From Marinomonas aquiplantarum (GTDB taxonomy: Bacteria; Pseudomonadota; Gammaproteobacteria; Pseudomonadales; Marinomonadaceae): a stretch of 64,000 nucleotides of DNA. The position numbers were made by a program, and so were the translations under genes. Below, piece by piece: positions 1 through 7,786 of the stretch; position 1 is the stretch's first letter; each line of letters starts with the position of its first letter. A model generated the notes under the pieces. That model was not told where the DNA came from. It saw only the letters and a program-made list of their open reading frames with translations, and ran no database searches. The stretch covers positions 248,001-312,000 of the forward strand of contig NZ_QNRF01000001.1 of the NCBI RefSeq assembly GCF_003314975.1. The letters are read 5' to 3'.

Positions 1-784
1 TAATACCTTTACCCAATAAAACATAAGGAGCATCGCCTTCTTCACCACCACGGTAATGCATGACAATCAAGTAGCTCGGTTGATCACTACCACGACCAAC
101 AGACAGCATACAGTGCATACCCAGCTCATCCATCTTAGTTTCATCCAACAACTCGACGTCGATAGAGAAGTCTTCTGCTAATTGCTGCGCTTTCGAAGCA
201 AGGTAACTTGGCGTACATACATTGCCTGGCAAATTGCCTAGCTGACGCGCAAAAGCTGAACCACTTGCGGTGGCTTTACCAATTGCCAATGCGGATTCAT
301 CGCTACCTTGAAGTAATAGGGTCTCCACTTTTGTGGCTTTTTCAGCATCGTCTTGTTTGAAACCAATGAAGTTGTAGAAACCTTCGTTCAACCACTGTGC
401 TACCAAGGCAATGATTTCTGACTCCGAACGGTCTTTCATGACCAAACCTTGGTTTGCCACAGCGACGTTCGCGAACGGCAGACCTTTAATTTGTGCCGCC
501 ACTGCCGCCACCACTTTACGCGACTGCATATCACTTAAAGCATCGCCTTTACCGACGCCGACCAACAATACGGCTTGCGCAAAATCTTGACTTAAAGAAG
601 GCAGCAATAAAGTCTGTGCAACACCCCCTTTGAAAACACCGGTTTCACGCAATTGAGAAATGTGCCCAGCGGCATTTTCATCCACCCAAGCGGTCGACTC
701 AGGCAAGTCGCCTTCACTTGGTACAAACACGACCAACAAATCTGCCTCTACATTAGGCAGGCGATCAAATAACGCCATATTCAT
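1..784 (-). CDS. pepA: Leucyl aminopeptidase (PepA), N-terminal part; gene runs off the left edge
   Basis: The minus strand reads open from an ATG at 784 to the window edge, giving about 261 residues that start MNMALFDRLPNVEADLLVVF and end at the edge with VLLGKGI. That ending is the entry to the metallopeptidase M17 catalytic domain (the family continues with a TFDSGG-type motif). Only the N-terminal macro-like domain and the linker are visible; the metal ligands lie outside. The protein is a cytoplasmic, metal-dependent exopeptidase that in some bacteria also binds DNA. It is divergent from lptF, an arrangement common in gammaproteobacteria. An ATG two codons further in is an alternative start. 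No stop or frameshift interrupts the visible part. Confidence 0.9.
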   Translation of the reverse strand, partial: MNMALFDRLPNVEADLLVVFVPSEGDLPESTAWVDENAAGHISQLRETGVFKGGVAQTLLLPSLSQDFAQAVLLVGVGKGDALSDMQSRKVVAAVAAQIKGLPFANVAVANQGLVMKDRSESEIIALVAQWLNEGFYNFIGFKQDDAEKATKVETLLLQGSDESALAIGKATASGSAFARQLGNLPGNVCTPSYLASKAQQLAEDFSIDVELLDETKMDELGMHCMLSVGRGSDQPSYLIVMHYRGGEEGDAPYVLLGKGI

Positions 785-903
785 GAAAGAACCCTCAATA
801 AAATAACTTTAAAAAAATACTGGATAATGTCCTTCTTACCACGAGATAATGGGGGCTTTAGATGTGTAATCAACTCTCGGCTTAGAAGCATTAATCATCA
901 GAG

Positions 904-2022
904 GTGACTTTGAGACTATTCAGATACTTAGCGAAAGAAGTGCTGGTGTCAACTGCTGGCGTCACGCTAATTTTATTATTAGTGATTTTGAGCGGGCGTT
1001 TTTCCTACTACTTAGGGCGCATTGCGGAAGGCAAAATGACCTTCGAATTTCTCTTTGTTATCTTGGGGTATCACATTCCCAGTTTTGTACAAATGATCAT
1101 TCCATTGGCCTTTTTTCTTTCTCTGCTGCTCGCGTTTGGTCGCTTGTACATTGAAAATGAAATGTCGATTTTATTCTCCAGTGGCATCAGTAAAGTCAAG
1201 CTAGCAGGTTACACCCTAGGCATTGCCTTTCTAATCAGCCTTTTCAGTGCCACCATCAATCTTTGGCTCGCACCAGCCAGTGAATACAAAGCCGCCGAAG
1301 CCTCACAACAGCAGAATCAGCTCTCTACTTTTGACTTTTTGATTCCAGGACGTTTTGAAGGCAGCGGACAACGCACCACTTATGTTGACAGTTTCACGCC
1401 GGAAGAAGGTTGGATGAATAACCTTTTCATCTCGGATGTTATTCGTAAAAAAGGGCAAAATATTCCAGTGCAAACCTTTGCCGCGAATGCTGAACAGATT
1501 CGCATCAGTGATAGGGGCGATCAAAATTACCTCGTCTTTAAAAATGGCACTCGCTACGAAGGCCAGCCCGGCACCGCAGAATATCGTGTGACGCAGTTTG
1601 ATACCTATGCCATCAGAATGGAAAATCAAGCCAGCGATCCCATCGACGATCCTTTCACTCAAAGCACACTTACGTTGCTTAACAGTGATCGTAAAATTGA
1701 TAAAATTGAACTGCAGTGGCGCTTATCCCTCGTCATTATCATTCCAATTCTGGCCATCATTGGTTTGTCTCTGAGTCAGGTAAACCCGAGACAAGGTCGC
1801 TTCTTTAAAATGCTACCCGCCATTCTTATTATGATTCTCTATCTCGCACTACTGATATGGGGTCGCACAGGACTGGAAAAAGGCAAGCTACCAATGCAAT
1901 ACGGATTATGGTGGATTCATGGCATCTTCTTACTCTTGGCCGGGTTACTGTTTGCCCAGTACAACCAAGTATTTCATCGCCGCAAAGCACGCTTACCAAG
2001 CACCACAGAGGTTGAACAGTAA
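904..2022 (+). CDS. lptF: LPS export ABC transporter permease LptF
   Basis: This 372-residue inner-membrane protein belongs to the LptF/LptG (YjgP/YjgQ) permease family. With LptG and the ATPase LptB it extracts lipopolysaccharide from the inner membrane and passes it to the LptCAD bridge. Three hydrophobic segments lie in residues 1-125 and three after about 275, flanking a large periplasmic domain (about 130-270), which is the family layout. The start is uncertain. GTG at 904 is given, but no clear ribosome site precedes it, while TTG at 910 has GAGGTGAC just upstream. lptG follows after 3 bases, so the two are translated as a unit. The gene is divergent from pepA. Confidence 0.93.
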   Translation: MTLRLFRYLAKEVLVSTAGVTLILLLVILSGRFSYYLGRIAEGKMTFEFLFVILGYHIPSFVQMIIPLAFFLSLLLAFGRLYIENEMSILFSSGISKVKLAGYTLGIAFLISLFSATINLWLAPASEYKAAEASQQQNQLSTFDFLIPGRFEGSGQRTTYVDSFTPEEGWMNNLFISDVIRKKGQNIPVQTFAANAEQIRISDRGDQNYLVFKNGTRYEGQPGTAEYRVTQFDTYAIRMENQASDPIDDPFTQSTLTLLNSDRKIDKIELQWRLSLVIIIPILAIIGLSLSQVNPRQGRFFKMLPAILIMILYLALLIWGRTGLEKGKLPMQYGLWWIHGIFLLLAGLLFAQYNQVFHRRKARLPSTTEVEQ

Positions 2023-2025
2023 GTC

Positions 2026-3087
2026 ATGAGTAAAATAGACAAGTACATTGCCAGCAGTGTGTTATGGGCATTTTTGATTGTGGTTCTGGTGTTACTCGGG
2101 CTCGACTTTGCATTAACCTTTATTGAGCAGATCAAAAAAGTTAATGAGCACTATACCGTCGCATCTTTGCTGCAAGTTATTCTCTTTCGCTTGCCTGGAA
2201 AATTTGCCGAATACGTTCCTATCGCCTCACTGATAGGCACCCTAATGGGGTTAGGAACTCTGGCCGCAACATCTGAACTGACCGTCATGAGAGCCGCTGG
2301 CATGCCCATTTGGCGCATTGGATTCGCCGCTTGCCAGCCCATTTTATTGGTGTCTTTGATTGGCCTTGGTGTGTCTGAATTCGTGTCGCCAGTCAGCGAG
2401 CAAAAAGCCAACCTTATTGAAAAATTTCGCAATCAAAAAAGCGGCGAGTTTTCCCTTACCGGTGGCGTATGGCTAAAAGCAGACAATCGCTTTATCTACA
2501 TCGATGCGGCAGACAATGCTGGAAAACTGTACGGCATTGAAATTTTTGACCCCCAAGAGCAACAACTAAAAAGCGTTAAAAAAGCCGCAACAGCAACCTA
2601 TGTGGACGATTCACTCTGGCAACTGAACCAAGTTTCTGAAACCCTCTTTTACCCAGATCGAATCGATATAAAACAAGCTGAAACTCAAGACTGGCATATG
2701 AGCATCAAACCAGAACACCTCTATCTGGCATCTCAAGACCCTGAAACCTTGTCTCTGAGTCAATCCATCAGCTATCAAAACTATTTAAGCCAACAAAATT
2801 TGGATGCGTCACAATACGAACTGGAGTTCTGGATTACCATACTAAGACCCATTGCCGCGATGGCTTTGGTACTCGTCGCGTTATCCAGTGTCTTTGGGCC
2901 ACTGAGATCCTCCACCATGGGAGGCCGCATCTTCTCCGGCGTGTTGATTGGCTTAGCGTTTCAGAATGCGCTTAACCTATTTGGACGCATGAGTGTCGCC
3001 GTGGATTTTCCACCCGCCATTGGTGTGAGTATTCCTATCGCCATTTGCCTTTGCGCAGGCATCTTATTAATGAAGAGAAGAGGTTAA
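2026..3087 (+). CDS. lptG: LPS export ABC transporter permease LptG
   Basis: This 353-residue protein is the second membrane subunit of the LptB2FG lipopolysaccharide extractor. It has the family arrangement of three N-terminal membrane segments (residues about 10-120), a periplasmic jellyroll domain (about 130-260) and three C-terminal segments. The N-terminal MSKIDKYIASSVLWAFLIVV is a typical LptG beginning. The ATG lies 3 bases after the lptF stop, so the two form an operon. It ends 29 bases before the stop of the convergent aminotransferase gene. No defect is seen. Confidence 0.93.
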   Translation: MSKIDKYIASSVLWAFLIVVLVLLGLDFALTFIEQIKKVNEHYTVASLLQVILFRLPGKFAEYVPIASLIGTLMGLGTLAATSELTVMRAAGMPIWRIGFAACQPILLVSLIGLGVSEFVSPVSEQKANLIEKFRNQKSGEFSLTGGVWLKADNRFIYIDAADNAGKLYGIEIFDPQEQQLKSVKKAATATYVDDSLWQLNQVSETLFYPDRIDIKQAETQDWHMSIKPEHLYLASQDPETLSLSQSISYQNYLSQQNLDASQYELEFWITILRPIAAMALVLVALSSVFGPLRSSTMGGRIFSGVLIGLAFQNALNLFGRMSVAVDFPPAIGVSIPIAICLCAGILLMKRRG

Positions 3088-3116
3088 CCCTCTCTCTTCA
3101 ACCAGAGCTAGGTCAA

Positions 3117-4283
3117 TTATTTCTTGATGAAGCGCTCAATGCGAGACAAGGCCTCCAATAAATCCGCCTCATCACAAGCGTACGCGAAACGCACATAAAG
3201 GTGCGAATCTTTGGTACCAAAATCCGCTCCTGGCGTTAATGCCACATATTCCGTTTCTAATAAAGCCAGACACCAAGCCATGGCATCCTGAGTCACACTG
3301 GAAACATCCACATAGACATAAAACGCTCCCTGAGCTGGCGAAGCAACTGGCAGACCAAGTCTTTCAAGCCCCTCTAGCAAAACCAAACGACGGGCATTCA
3401 AGGTTTGTCGGCGCCGCTCACACTCGTCCAACACATCCTGCTCAAAGGCTCGTATCGCAGCATATTGAGACACACTTGGGGCCGAAATAAACAGATTTTG
3501 CGCCAATTTGGTCGCCCCTTCCACCGCCCACTCTGGCACCACCAACCACCCTAGTCGCCAGCCGGTCATGGCAAAATATTTCGAAAAGCTGTTAATCACA
3601 AACACATCGTCTGCAATTGATAAGGCTGAAAAATCGTCCCCTTCGTACACCAAGCCCTGATAAATCTCATCCACCAACAAATGACCGCCCAAGCGCCGCA
3701 CTGTGTCATACATAGATTCCACATAAGATCGACTAAGCACCGCTCCGGTTGGATTAGAAGGCGAGGCCAGCCATACGCCTGACGTGGTTGCTTGCCATGC
3801 GGCTTCAACCGCTTCTGGGGTCATGGCAAAAGCTTCTTCGGCCCGCGTCTCAAGCAACTTCGCCTGCGCACCAACCTGCATCACAAAATGTCGATTGCAT
3901 GGGTAACAAGGGTCAGGCATCAACACCTCATCGCCAACATCCACCATCAAAGAAGCCATTAACAGTAACGCCCCAGAAGCACCGGGAGTCACTATTATTC
4001 GCTCTGCAGACACATCAACCTGATACCGTGAAGCATAATAATGACTAATCGCCCGCTTGAGCTCTGGCAACCCAGTGGCTGCGGTGTAACCTGTCTGGTG
4101 CTGAGCGATGGCCTGTATACCGGCTTGTTCAACTTGGGACACCGCCGAGAAATCGGGCTCACCTATTTCCAAATGGATAACGGGCTTTCCTTCTGCTTCT
4201 AACGCCTTAGCTTTTGCTAGCACCGCCATCACTTGAAAAGGAGAAATCTGCTCAACTCGAGCCGCCATTTTATGCTGTTTCAT
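3117..4283 (-). CDS. PLP-dependent class I/II aminotransferase
   Basis: A fold-type I aminotransferase of about 388 residues. The PLP-lysine motif SFSKYFAMTGWRLGW is clear, as are the substrate-arm sequence HLEIGEPDF near the N-terminus, the PSNPTGAV loop and a C-terminal VRFAYA arginine motif that binds the substrate carboxylate. These are shared by aspartate, alanine and related aminotransferases, so the exact amino donor cannot be assigned. The reading frame opens further upstream to 4385, but the homologous protein begins at MKQHKMAARVEQISPFQVM, so ATG at 4283 is used; ATG at 4268 is the alternative. It is convergent with lptG and divergent from dksA. A role as the beta-alanine aminotransferase needed by the pyrimidine pathway elsewhere in the window is possible but not supported by position. 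Confidence 0.85.
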   Translation of the reverse strand: MKQHKMAARVEQISPFQVMAVLAKAKALEAEGKPVIHLEIGEPDFSAVSQVEQAGIQAIAQHQTGYTAATGLPELKRAISHYYASRYQVDVSAERIIVTPGASGALLLMASLMVDVGDEVLMPDPCYPCNRHFVMQVGAQAKLLETRAEEAFAMTPEAVEAAWQATTSGVWLASPSNPTGAVLSRSYVESMYDTVRRLGGHLLVDEIYQGLVYEGDDFSALSIADDVFVINSFSKYFAMTGWRLGWLVVPEWAVEGATKLAQNLFISAPSVSQYAAIRAFEQDVLDECERRRQTLNARRLVLLEGLERLGLPVASPAQGAFYVYVDVSSVTQDAMAWCLALLETEYVALTPGADFGTKDSHLYVRFAYACDEADLLEALSRIERFIKK

Positions 4284-4443
4284 CCGGAGTTCTCTGCCTA
4301 ATTGAAAAATTTCGTGATATTTTGCGCAAAAAAAGTGGTGAACAACCGAATAATCTGGTAAGTTTCCGGCCGAAAAATAAACCACCTAATTTTTATTGGT
4401 TACAGGTTACCACAACGGATACCTGCGAAGTGAGGCAATGCAT

Positions 4444-4878
4444 ATGCCAAATATGAACCCAGATTCATTAATGAAAGACTTCACCCCTTATGTAGCTAAG
4501 GAAGGCGAAGAATACATGAACGAGAACCAGTTGGCGCATTTTAAAAGCATCCTACTCAACTGGAAACAAAACTTAATGGAAGAAGTGGATCGCACTGTTC
4601 ACCATCTGAAAGAAGAAGCGGTAAACTACGCAGATCCAAATGACCGAGCTAGCCAAGAAGAAGAGTTTAGCCTTGAATTGCGCGCCCGTGATCGTGAGCG
4701 TAAATTGGTCAAGAAAATCTCTCAAACCATCGAGCTAATCGACAACGACGATTACGGTTTTTGTGAAGAGTGCGGTATCGAAATCGGTATTCGTCGCTTA
4801 GAAGCTCGCCCAACGGCGACCATGTGCATTGACTGTAAAACACTTGCTGAAATCAAAGAGAAGCAAGTCGGCGGTTAG
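4444..4878 (+). CDS. dksA: RNA polymerase-binding transcription factor DksA
   Basis: DksA binds the RNA polymerase secondary channel and, with ppGpp, mediates the stringent response. The protein of 144 residues has the coiled-coil region with the acidic tip (NYADPNDRASQEEEFSLELR) and the C4 zinc finger (CEECG ... CIDCK). Length is close to the E. coli protein. ATG at 4444 is chosen because GAGG at 4432-4435 is 8 bases away; ATG at 4438 would add two residues but sits only 2 bases from that site. gluQRS follows after 3 bases, the order seen in Pseudomonas and E. coli. Confidence 0.95.
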   Translation: MPNMNPDSLMKDFTPYVAKEGEEYMNENQLAHFKSILLNWKQNLMEEVDRTVHHLKEEAVNYADPNDRASQEEEFSLELRARDRERKLVKKISQTIELIDNDDYGFCEECGIEIGIRRLEARPTATMCIDCKTLAEIKEKQVGG

Positions 4879-4881
4879 TCC

Positions 4882-5760
4882 GTGACACGTCGCTATATAG
4901 GCCGGTTTGCGCCATCGCCAACCGGTCCGCTTCATTTCGGCTCATTGGTCAGTGCCTTAGCGAGCTATCTGGAAGCCAAACAGCAACGAGGCAAATGGCT
5001 TATTCGCATTGAAGATGTGGATGGTACACGCTGCAAACCCATATTTGCCGAACAAATCCTTACCACTCTGCAAAGCTATCAACTGGTTTCTGACGACAAA
5101 GTCGAAGTACAAAGCCAACACCACCAATCTTATCAAGATCATTTAGAGCAACTAAAACAGCAAGGACAACTCTTCCCTTGCAATTGCACTCGTCAATCCC
5201 TGCAAGTATTCCAAGGCCGACATCCACACATTTGCGATAGTCATACTGACGCCCCGCATTCTTGGCGGTTAAAAAGCAGTGAGCTGATTTATCAATATCA
5301 CGACCCTATTCAGGGGACACTGAGGTTTACCAATGATCTCAAACATACTTGCCCCATTTTAAAACGAAAAGATGGTTACTTTTCCTATCAATTAGCCGTG
5401 GTAGTGGATGATCATAGACAACACATCACTCACCTTGTTCGCGGTGCCGACTTAATCGAAACCACCGCCCAACAACTGCATCTGTATTCACTGTTTAACT
5501 GGACGCCACCAGAACTGTGCCACATCCCCCTCATTGTGAATCAGAGAGGTGACAAGATCAGTAAACAGAATCACGCTAAAGCCATTGTCGATGGCGATAT
5601 CACTACTTTACTGTGTGCCTTGAAGTACCTTGGGCTGCAGATTCAAGCCTCCAGCATTCAAGAGGCCTTAGACCAAGCGATCAAATCATGGGACATAAAA
5701 CGCTTACAAGGACAAAGCGCCCTCCCGATCCAACCACAAGACTGGCACCTCATTCAATAA
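4882..5760 (+). CDS. gluQRS: Glutamyl-Q tRNA(Asp) synthetase
   Basis: A 292-residue truncated paralogue of glutamyl-tRNA synthetase. It has only the catalytic Rossmann domain and lacks the anticodon-binding half. It attaches glutamate to queuosine at position 34 of tRNA(Asp). The HIGH-type signature (FAPSPTGPLHFGSL, residues about 8-21) and the KMSKS-type loop (GDKISKQNHAK, about 229-239) are present. Cysteines in CNCTRQ and HICD fit the zinc site of the family. It starts at GTG 4882, 3 bases after dksA, so it is co-transcribed with it. Confidence 0.93.
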   Translation: MTRRYIGRFAPSPTGPLHFGSLVSALASYLEAKQQRGKWLIRIEDVDGTRCKPIFAEQILTTLQSYQLVSDDKVEVQSQHHQSYQDHLEQLKQQGQLFPCNCTRQSLQVFQGRHPHICDSHTDAPHSWRLKSSELIYQYHDPIQGTLRFTNDLKHTCPILKRKDGYFSYQLAVVVDDHRQHITHLVRGADLIETTAQQLHLYSLFNWTPPELCHIPLIVNQRGDKISKQNHAKAIVDGDITTLLCALKYLGLQIQASSIQEALDQAIKSWDIKRLQGQSALPIQPQDWHLIQ

Positions 5761-5794
5761 GCCAACGCTATTCCAACCTCGCTTCATCCGTGTG

Positions 5795-5800
5795 TATAAT
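5795..5800 (+). promoter_or_regulatory. Candidate extended -10 promoter of the cbrB-like gene
   Basis: TGTGTATAAT at 5791-5800 carries a perfect TATAAT with an extended TGTG ahead of it, about 30 bases before the regulator's start at 5831. No good -35 hexamer is obvious. The same TGTGTATAATCGT string recurs at 23170-23182 before the ABC substrate-binding protein gene. This is a pattern match only. Confidence 0.4.
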
Positions 5801-5830
5801 CGTTACATTGGTTACAAGAGGTGACATCTC

Positions 5831-7252
5831 ATGCACAGCATTATGATTATCTGTCCCGAAAACTCCCTGTTAAAAGAGTCGGAAAGGTGGCTATCAAAAT
5901 ACGGTTTTCAAATTAACACCAGCCAATCTTTTGAGCAGGCCAATAAATATTACGACCTCTCAGCATTCGACTTAATGTTAGTGGATCAGGCCGCTATCGA
6001 ATCATTAGAACACCCTGCTAGCGAGATCCCAGAAACGCCAAAGCACATTGTACTAGATGCCAAACCCAGCCTAAGCACTGGGGTAAACAGCATGGCCGAG
6101 GGTGCGGTTTATTATTTACCCTTACCGACGGATACCGAGACACTCCTCAAGCATGTTGTTAATACGCTTGAACAAAGAGACCAAGAAAAAGCCACAACAA
6201 CGCCTGAGACACTAGCCTCAAACCCGGTATTATTTGCGGCCAGTGAACGCGAAGAAGCCCTTCCTCTTGGCACACCTGGGAGCGGCATCATTGGCCAATG
6301 CCCACCCATGCTGGAGTTATTCAGCGACATGCGCAAAGTGGCGGCAACGGACGTTACGGTATTGATAAGAGGCGAGTCAGGGACAGGTAAAGAACTCGTG
6401 GCCAAAGCACTCCACAACCTAAGCCAACGACACGACTATCCCATTATCAGCGTCAACTGCGCCGCCATCCCTGAAAACTTAATAGAATCAGAGCTTTTCG
6501 GCCATGAAAAAGGCGCTTTCACCGGGGCTACCACGGCGCACGACGGTCTGATCGTAGCGGCAGACAAAGGCACTTTATTTCTGGATGAAATTGGCGAGCT
6601 TCCCCTTGAAGCACAAGCCAGATTACTCAGGGTATTACAAGAAGGTGAGATTCGTCGTGTCGGTGCCACACAATCCACTCACGTGAACATTCGCCTCATT
6701 ACAGCAACCCATAGAAACCTCTTTGAAATGGTCAAAAACGGTCAATTTCGAGAGGATTTATACTATCGCTTGTACGTCATGGAATTGCTGTTACCGCCTT
6801 TACGCGATCGCGGAGAAGACATCTCTATATTGGCGAAAGCCTTATTGGAGAAAACCTGTTTAAAACATCATCGGCCACCCGTTCCCTACAGCAAAACATT
6901 CGACAAAGCGATTCGCTCGCATGACTGGCCAGGCAACGTTCGAGAGCTGGAAAACGCCATAGAGCGAGCCATCATACTAAGCCCTATGGACAGAGTAGAA
7001 GCGGCCAACCTCAAATTGGCCAGCCAACATCACACCAAAGGGAAAAGCTCGCCAGCCTCGACCGAAAGCGACATTAATGCCACGCTTCCAGAAGGCACCA
7101 CCCTTGACGATTACTTTAAACACTTTGTGCTCACGCACCAGCACAAGATGACAGAAACCCAGCTTGCACATTCGTTGGGCATATCACGCAAAAGTTTATG
7201 GGAAAGAAGACAAAAGCTGGCAATACCCAAAAAAGTAACAACCGAAAAGTAA
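5831..7252 (+). CDS. cbrB: CbrB-like sigma-54-dependent activator with a degenerate receiver domain
   Basis: This 473-residue protein has a receiver-like domain (about 1-115), a sigma-54 AAA+ domain and a Fis-type helix-turn-helix. Walker A GESGTGKE is at 181-188 and the sigma-54 contact GAFTGA at 228-233. The C-terminal region (LDDYFKHFVLTHQ..MTETQLAHSLGISRKSLWERRQKL) closely resembles Pseudomonas CbrB as I remember it, and the dksA-gluQRS-X-pcnB position is that of cbrAB. The receiver is unusual. Asp52 (FDLMLVD) is kept, but the acidic pair near residue 9 is replaced (IMIICPEN), and the conserved lysine near residue 98 is missing (YYLPLPT). No histidine kinase is adjacent. It is therefore probably not controlled by a CbrA phosphorelay. 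Ribosome site AAGAGGTG precedes the start. The likely target is the sigma-54 promoter just downstream. Confidence 0.85.
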   Translation: MHSIMIICPENSLLKESERWLSKYGFQINTSQSFEQANKYYDLSAFDLMLVDQAAIESLEHPASEIPETPKHIVLDAKPSLSTGVNSMAEGAVYYLPLPTDTETLLKHVVNTLEQRDQEKATTTPETLASNPVLFAASEREEALPLGTPGSGIIGQCPPMLELFSDMRKVAATDVTVLIRGESGTGKELVAKALHNLSQRHDYPIISVNCAAIPENLIESELFGHEKGAFTGATTAHDGLIVAADKGTLFLDEIGELPLEAQARLLRVLQEGEIRRVGATQSTHVNIRLITATHRNLFEMVKNGQFREDLYYRLYVMELLLPPLRDRGEDISILAKALLEKTCLKHHRPPVPYSKTFDKAIRSHDWPGNVRELENAIERAIILSPMDRVEAANLKLASQHHTKGKSSPASTESDINATLPEGTTLDDYFKHFVLTHQHKMTETQLAHSLGISRKSLWERRQKLAIPKKVTTEK

Positions 7253-7254
7253 CA
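7235..7254 (+). promoter_or_regulatory. Direct GTAACA repeats, possible activator site
   Basis: GTAACA occurs at 7235-7240 and again at 7249-7254, 14 bases apart. They overlap the end of the cbrB-like gene, about 100-115 bases upstream of the -24/-12 promoter, a usual distance for an enhancer-binding protein site. I recall TGTTAC/GTAACA half-sites for Pseudomonas CbrB, but I cannot verify that here. The repeats themselves are seen; their function is inferred. Confidence 0.3.
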
Positions 7255-7349
7255 CTTGATACCAAAATACCCAAAAAAAGAGAAAGATATTGTAAAAAAA
7301 GTGTACAGTATTTTCCTAAAAACCAATAAAATCAGTACATTATGTTTTT

Positions 7350-7365
7350 TGGCACAACTAATGCC
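7350..7365 (+). promoter_or_regulatory. Sigma-54 (-24/-12) promoter
   Basis: TGGCACAACTAATGCC matches the sigma-54 consensus TGGCAC-N5-TTGCW with the invariant GG (7351-7352) and GC (7363-7364) at the exact 10-base internal spacing. It lies 98 bases downstream of a sigma-54-dependent activator gene and in front of an A-rich, non-coding stretch. Transcription would start near 7376. A second TGGCAC at 7373 lacks the -12 element. Confidence 0.75.
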
Positions 7366-7375
7366 TTATATATGG

Positions 7376-7664
7376 CACAACGATAATAAGATTGACCAAG
7401 AATAAAAATAAGTTAATCGTCGTATGTTAGGTTCTTAAAAATAAAAATAATAATTAGGAACACCGTGGCCTCTTCAAATAAAAATAAAATTTGAGGCCAT
7501 GGATGGAAAATCGCTTTGGATAATTGATTTTTTTAGATATACAAGCCCTCGGGCGATGAAAACAATGCAAAAATAAAAATAAGACCCAAGTAGAACTGCA
7601 GAAGCAGCACTGACTTTGTTTTCGGAACTAGTATCTTCATGTATCCAAAGCGATTATTTTATTT
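7376..7664 (+). ncRNA. Candidate CrcZ-like Hfq/Crc-sequestering small RNA
   Basis: No coding frame is credible between the cbrB-like gene and pcnB, the place where Pseudomonas encodes CrcZ. Four exact copies of AATAAAAATAA lie at 7401-7411, within 7437-7453, 7476-7490 and 7569-7582. Each reads as A-R-N triplets, the type bound by the distal face of Hfq. The third copy is presented in the loop of a perfect 7-bp hairpin (7466-7472 with 7493-7499). A 14-bp stem pairs 7509-7522 with 7642-7655 and is followed by ATTTTATTTCTTAATT, a plausible 3' end. The start is inferred from the sigma-54 promoter at 7350-7365. The expected length of about 290 nt is shorter than Pseudomonas CrcZ (about 400). Both ends are inferred. 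Confidence 0.65.
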
Positions 7665-7786
7665 CTTAATTCATCTCTTAGATTCCCGATCTTCACCAAT
7701 TTCACTGAAACTGCCTCATAAATCGTGTAACTTTTCGCCATCACGTGTAGAATGCCATTTTCGTTAACTTTTAAATTTGTTGTCTA

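Noticed and set aside
7373-7390. Second TGGCAC as a tandem sigma-54 promoter
   Set aside because: No GC at the required -12 spacing follows (reads ACAACGATAATAAG), so only the site at 7350 is credible.
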